Positions 6,202 through 6,569 of a stretch of DNA of 6,569 bases are shown in pieces (within the stretch, counting starts at the first letter, position 1; each line of letters begins with the position of its first letter). A program made the translations under genes and the position numbers. The DNA comes from Acidobacteriota bacterium. GTDB taxonomy: Bacteria > Acidobacteriota > Vicinamibacteria > Vicinamibacterales > JACQTH01. The notes beneath the pieces are model-generated. The model saw nothing but the letters and a program-made list of their open reading frames with translations, did not search any database and was not told the DNA's origin. The DNA lies in the NCBI GenBank assembly GCA_016210935.1, contig JACQTH010000531.1:1-6569 (forward strand). The letters are read 5' to 3'.

Positions 6202-6569
6202 ATGGCGATGCTCACGATCGAAGGCGGCCGGCGATTATCGGGGACCGTCGAGGTCGACGGGAACAAGAATGCGGCCCTGCCGCTCCTGGCCGCCTGCCTG
6301 CTGACCGACGAAGAATGCGTGCTGCACAACATGCCGCGCATCGGGGACGTCGAAGTCATGGCGCGGCTTCTCGAGGATCTCGGCGCGGGCGTGGAAGGCG
6401 TCGGGACGCGGACGGTGAAGGTCCGGTGCGGGGACGTTCGGAAGGACGATCCCGATCGCGCCCTTGTCGGCCGGCTGCGCGGATCTGTCCTTCTCCTGGG
6501 TCCTTTGCTGGCACGCCGGGGACGGGCGTCGCTGGCGCCGCCCGGCGGCGACTTCCCGGCGCGCCGCAC
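6202..6569 (+). CDS. murA: UDP-N-acetylglucosamine 1-carboxyvinyltransferase MurA, Asp-type active-site loop, N-terminal part
   Basis: Catalyses the first committed step of peptidoglycan synthesis: enolpyruvyl transfer from PEP to UDP-GlcNAc, in the cytoplasm. Only 122 complete codons (of about 420 in the family) are in the window. Lys22-Asn23 in VDGNKNAALPLLAA (18-31) match the PEP/UDP-GlcNAc-binding Lys22-Asn23 of E. coli. LRGSVLLLGPLLAR (92-105) contains Arg93, the counterpart of Arg91. The flexible loop reads PPGGDFPARR (113-122): Asp117 (codon GAC at 6550-6552) sits where most MurA enzymes have the Cys that fosfomycin alkylates, and Arg122 matches Arg120. Natural Cys-to-Asp forms are known in Mycobacterium and Chlamydia; they are active and fosfomycin-insensitive. 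The gene starts 6 bases after the murB stop, so it belongs to the same operon. A paralogue of different specificity cannot be excluded from the N-terminus alone. Confidence 0.93.
   Translation, partial: MAMLTIEGGRRLSGTVEVDGNKNAALPLLAACLLTDEECVLHNMPRIGDVEVMARLLEDLGAGVEGVGTRTVKVRCGDVRKDDPDRALVGRLRGSVLLLGPLLARRGRASLAPPGGDFPARR

Overview
This is a GC-rich (roughly 64% by eye), gene-dense chromosomal stretch with no mobile element, RNA gene or CRISPR. The style of the proteins (PolX next to a GHMP sugar kinase, Mpl with LdcA and NagZ, an Asp-type MurA) and the diderm-type murein-recycling set suggest a Gram-negative soil or environmental bacterium. Acidobacteriota, perhaps Vicinamibacteria, is my best guess from memory of similar proteins; nothing in the window proves it.

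Layout. Positions 1-593 (minus strand, cut by the left edge) hold the N-terminal third of a PolX family X DNA polymerase. It starts with TTG and overlaps the stop of the gene before it, a GHMP-family sugar kinase (586-1575, minus). A 12-27 bp divergent spacer built around a perfect 10-bp palindrome containing TATAAT on both strands separates this pair from a plus-strand operon that runs to the right edge: nagZ (1588-2778), ldcA (2772-3695), mpl (3701-5125), murB (5122-6195) and murA (6202 to beyond the edge). All junctions in the operon are overlaps or gaps of 5-6 bp, so I see one transcription unit and no internal terminator.

The plus-strand genes form one metabolic circuit. NagZ removes GlcNAc from imported anhydro-muropeptides. 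LdcA trims the terminal D-Ala to give murein tripeptide. MurA and MurB make UDP-MurNAc de novo. Mpl joins the recycled tripeptide to UDP-MurNAc, so recycled and new material meet in one operon. The de novo enzymes carry unusual active-site residues: MurA has Asp where the fosfomycin-target Cys normally sits, and MurB has Cys at the usual Ser proton-donor position plus a swapped Arg in its YR-x-S motif. MurB also has an unusual N-terminal extension encoded by a degenerate 21-24 bp tandem repeat.

No stretch longer than 300 bases lacks a gene. The long open frames antisense or out of frame to these genes look like GC-rich shadows.
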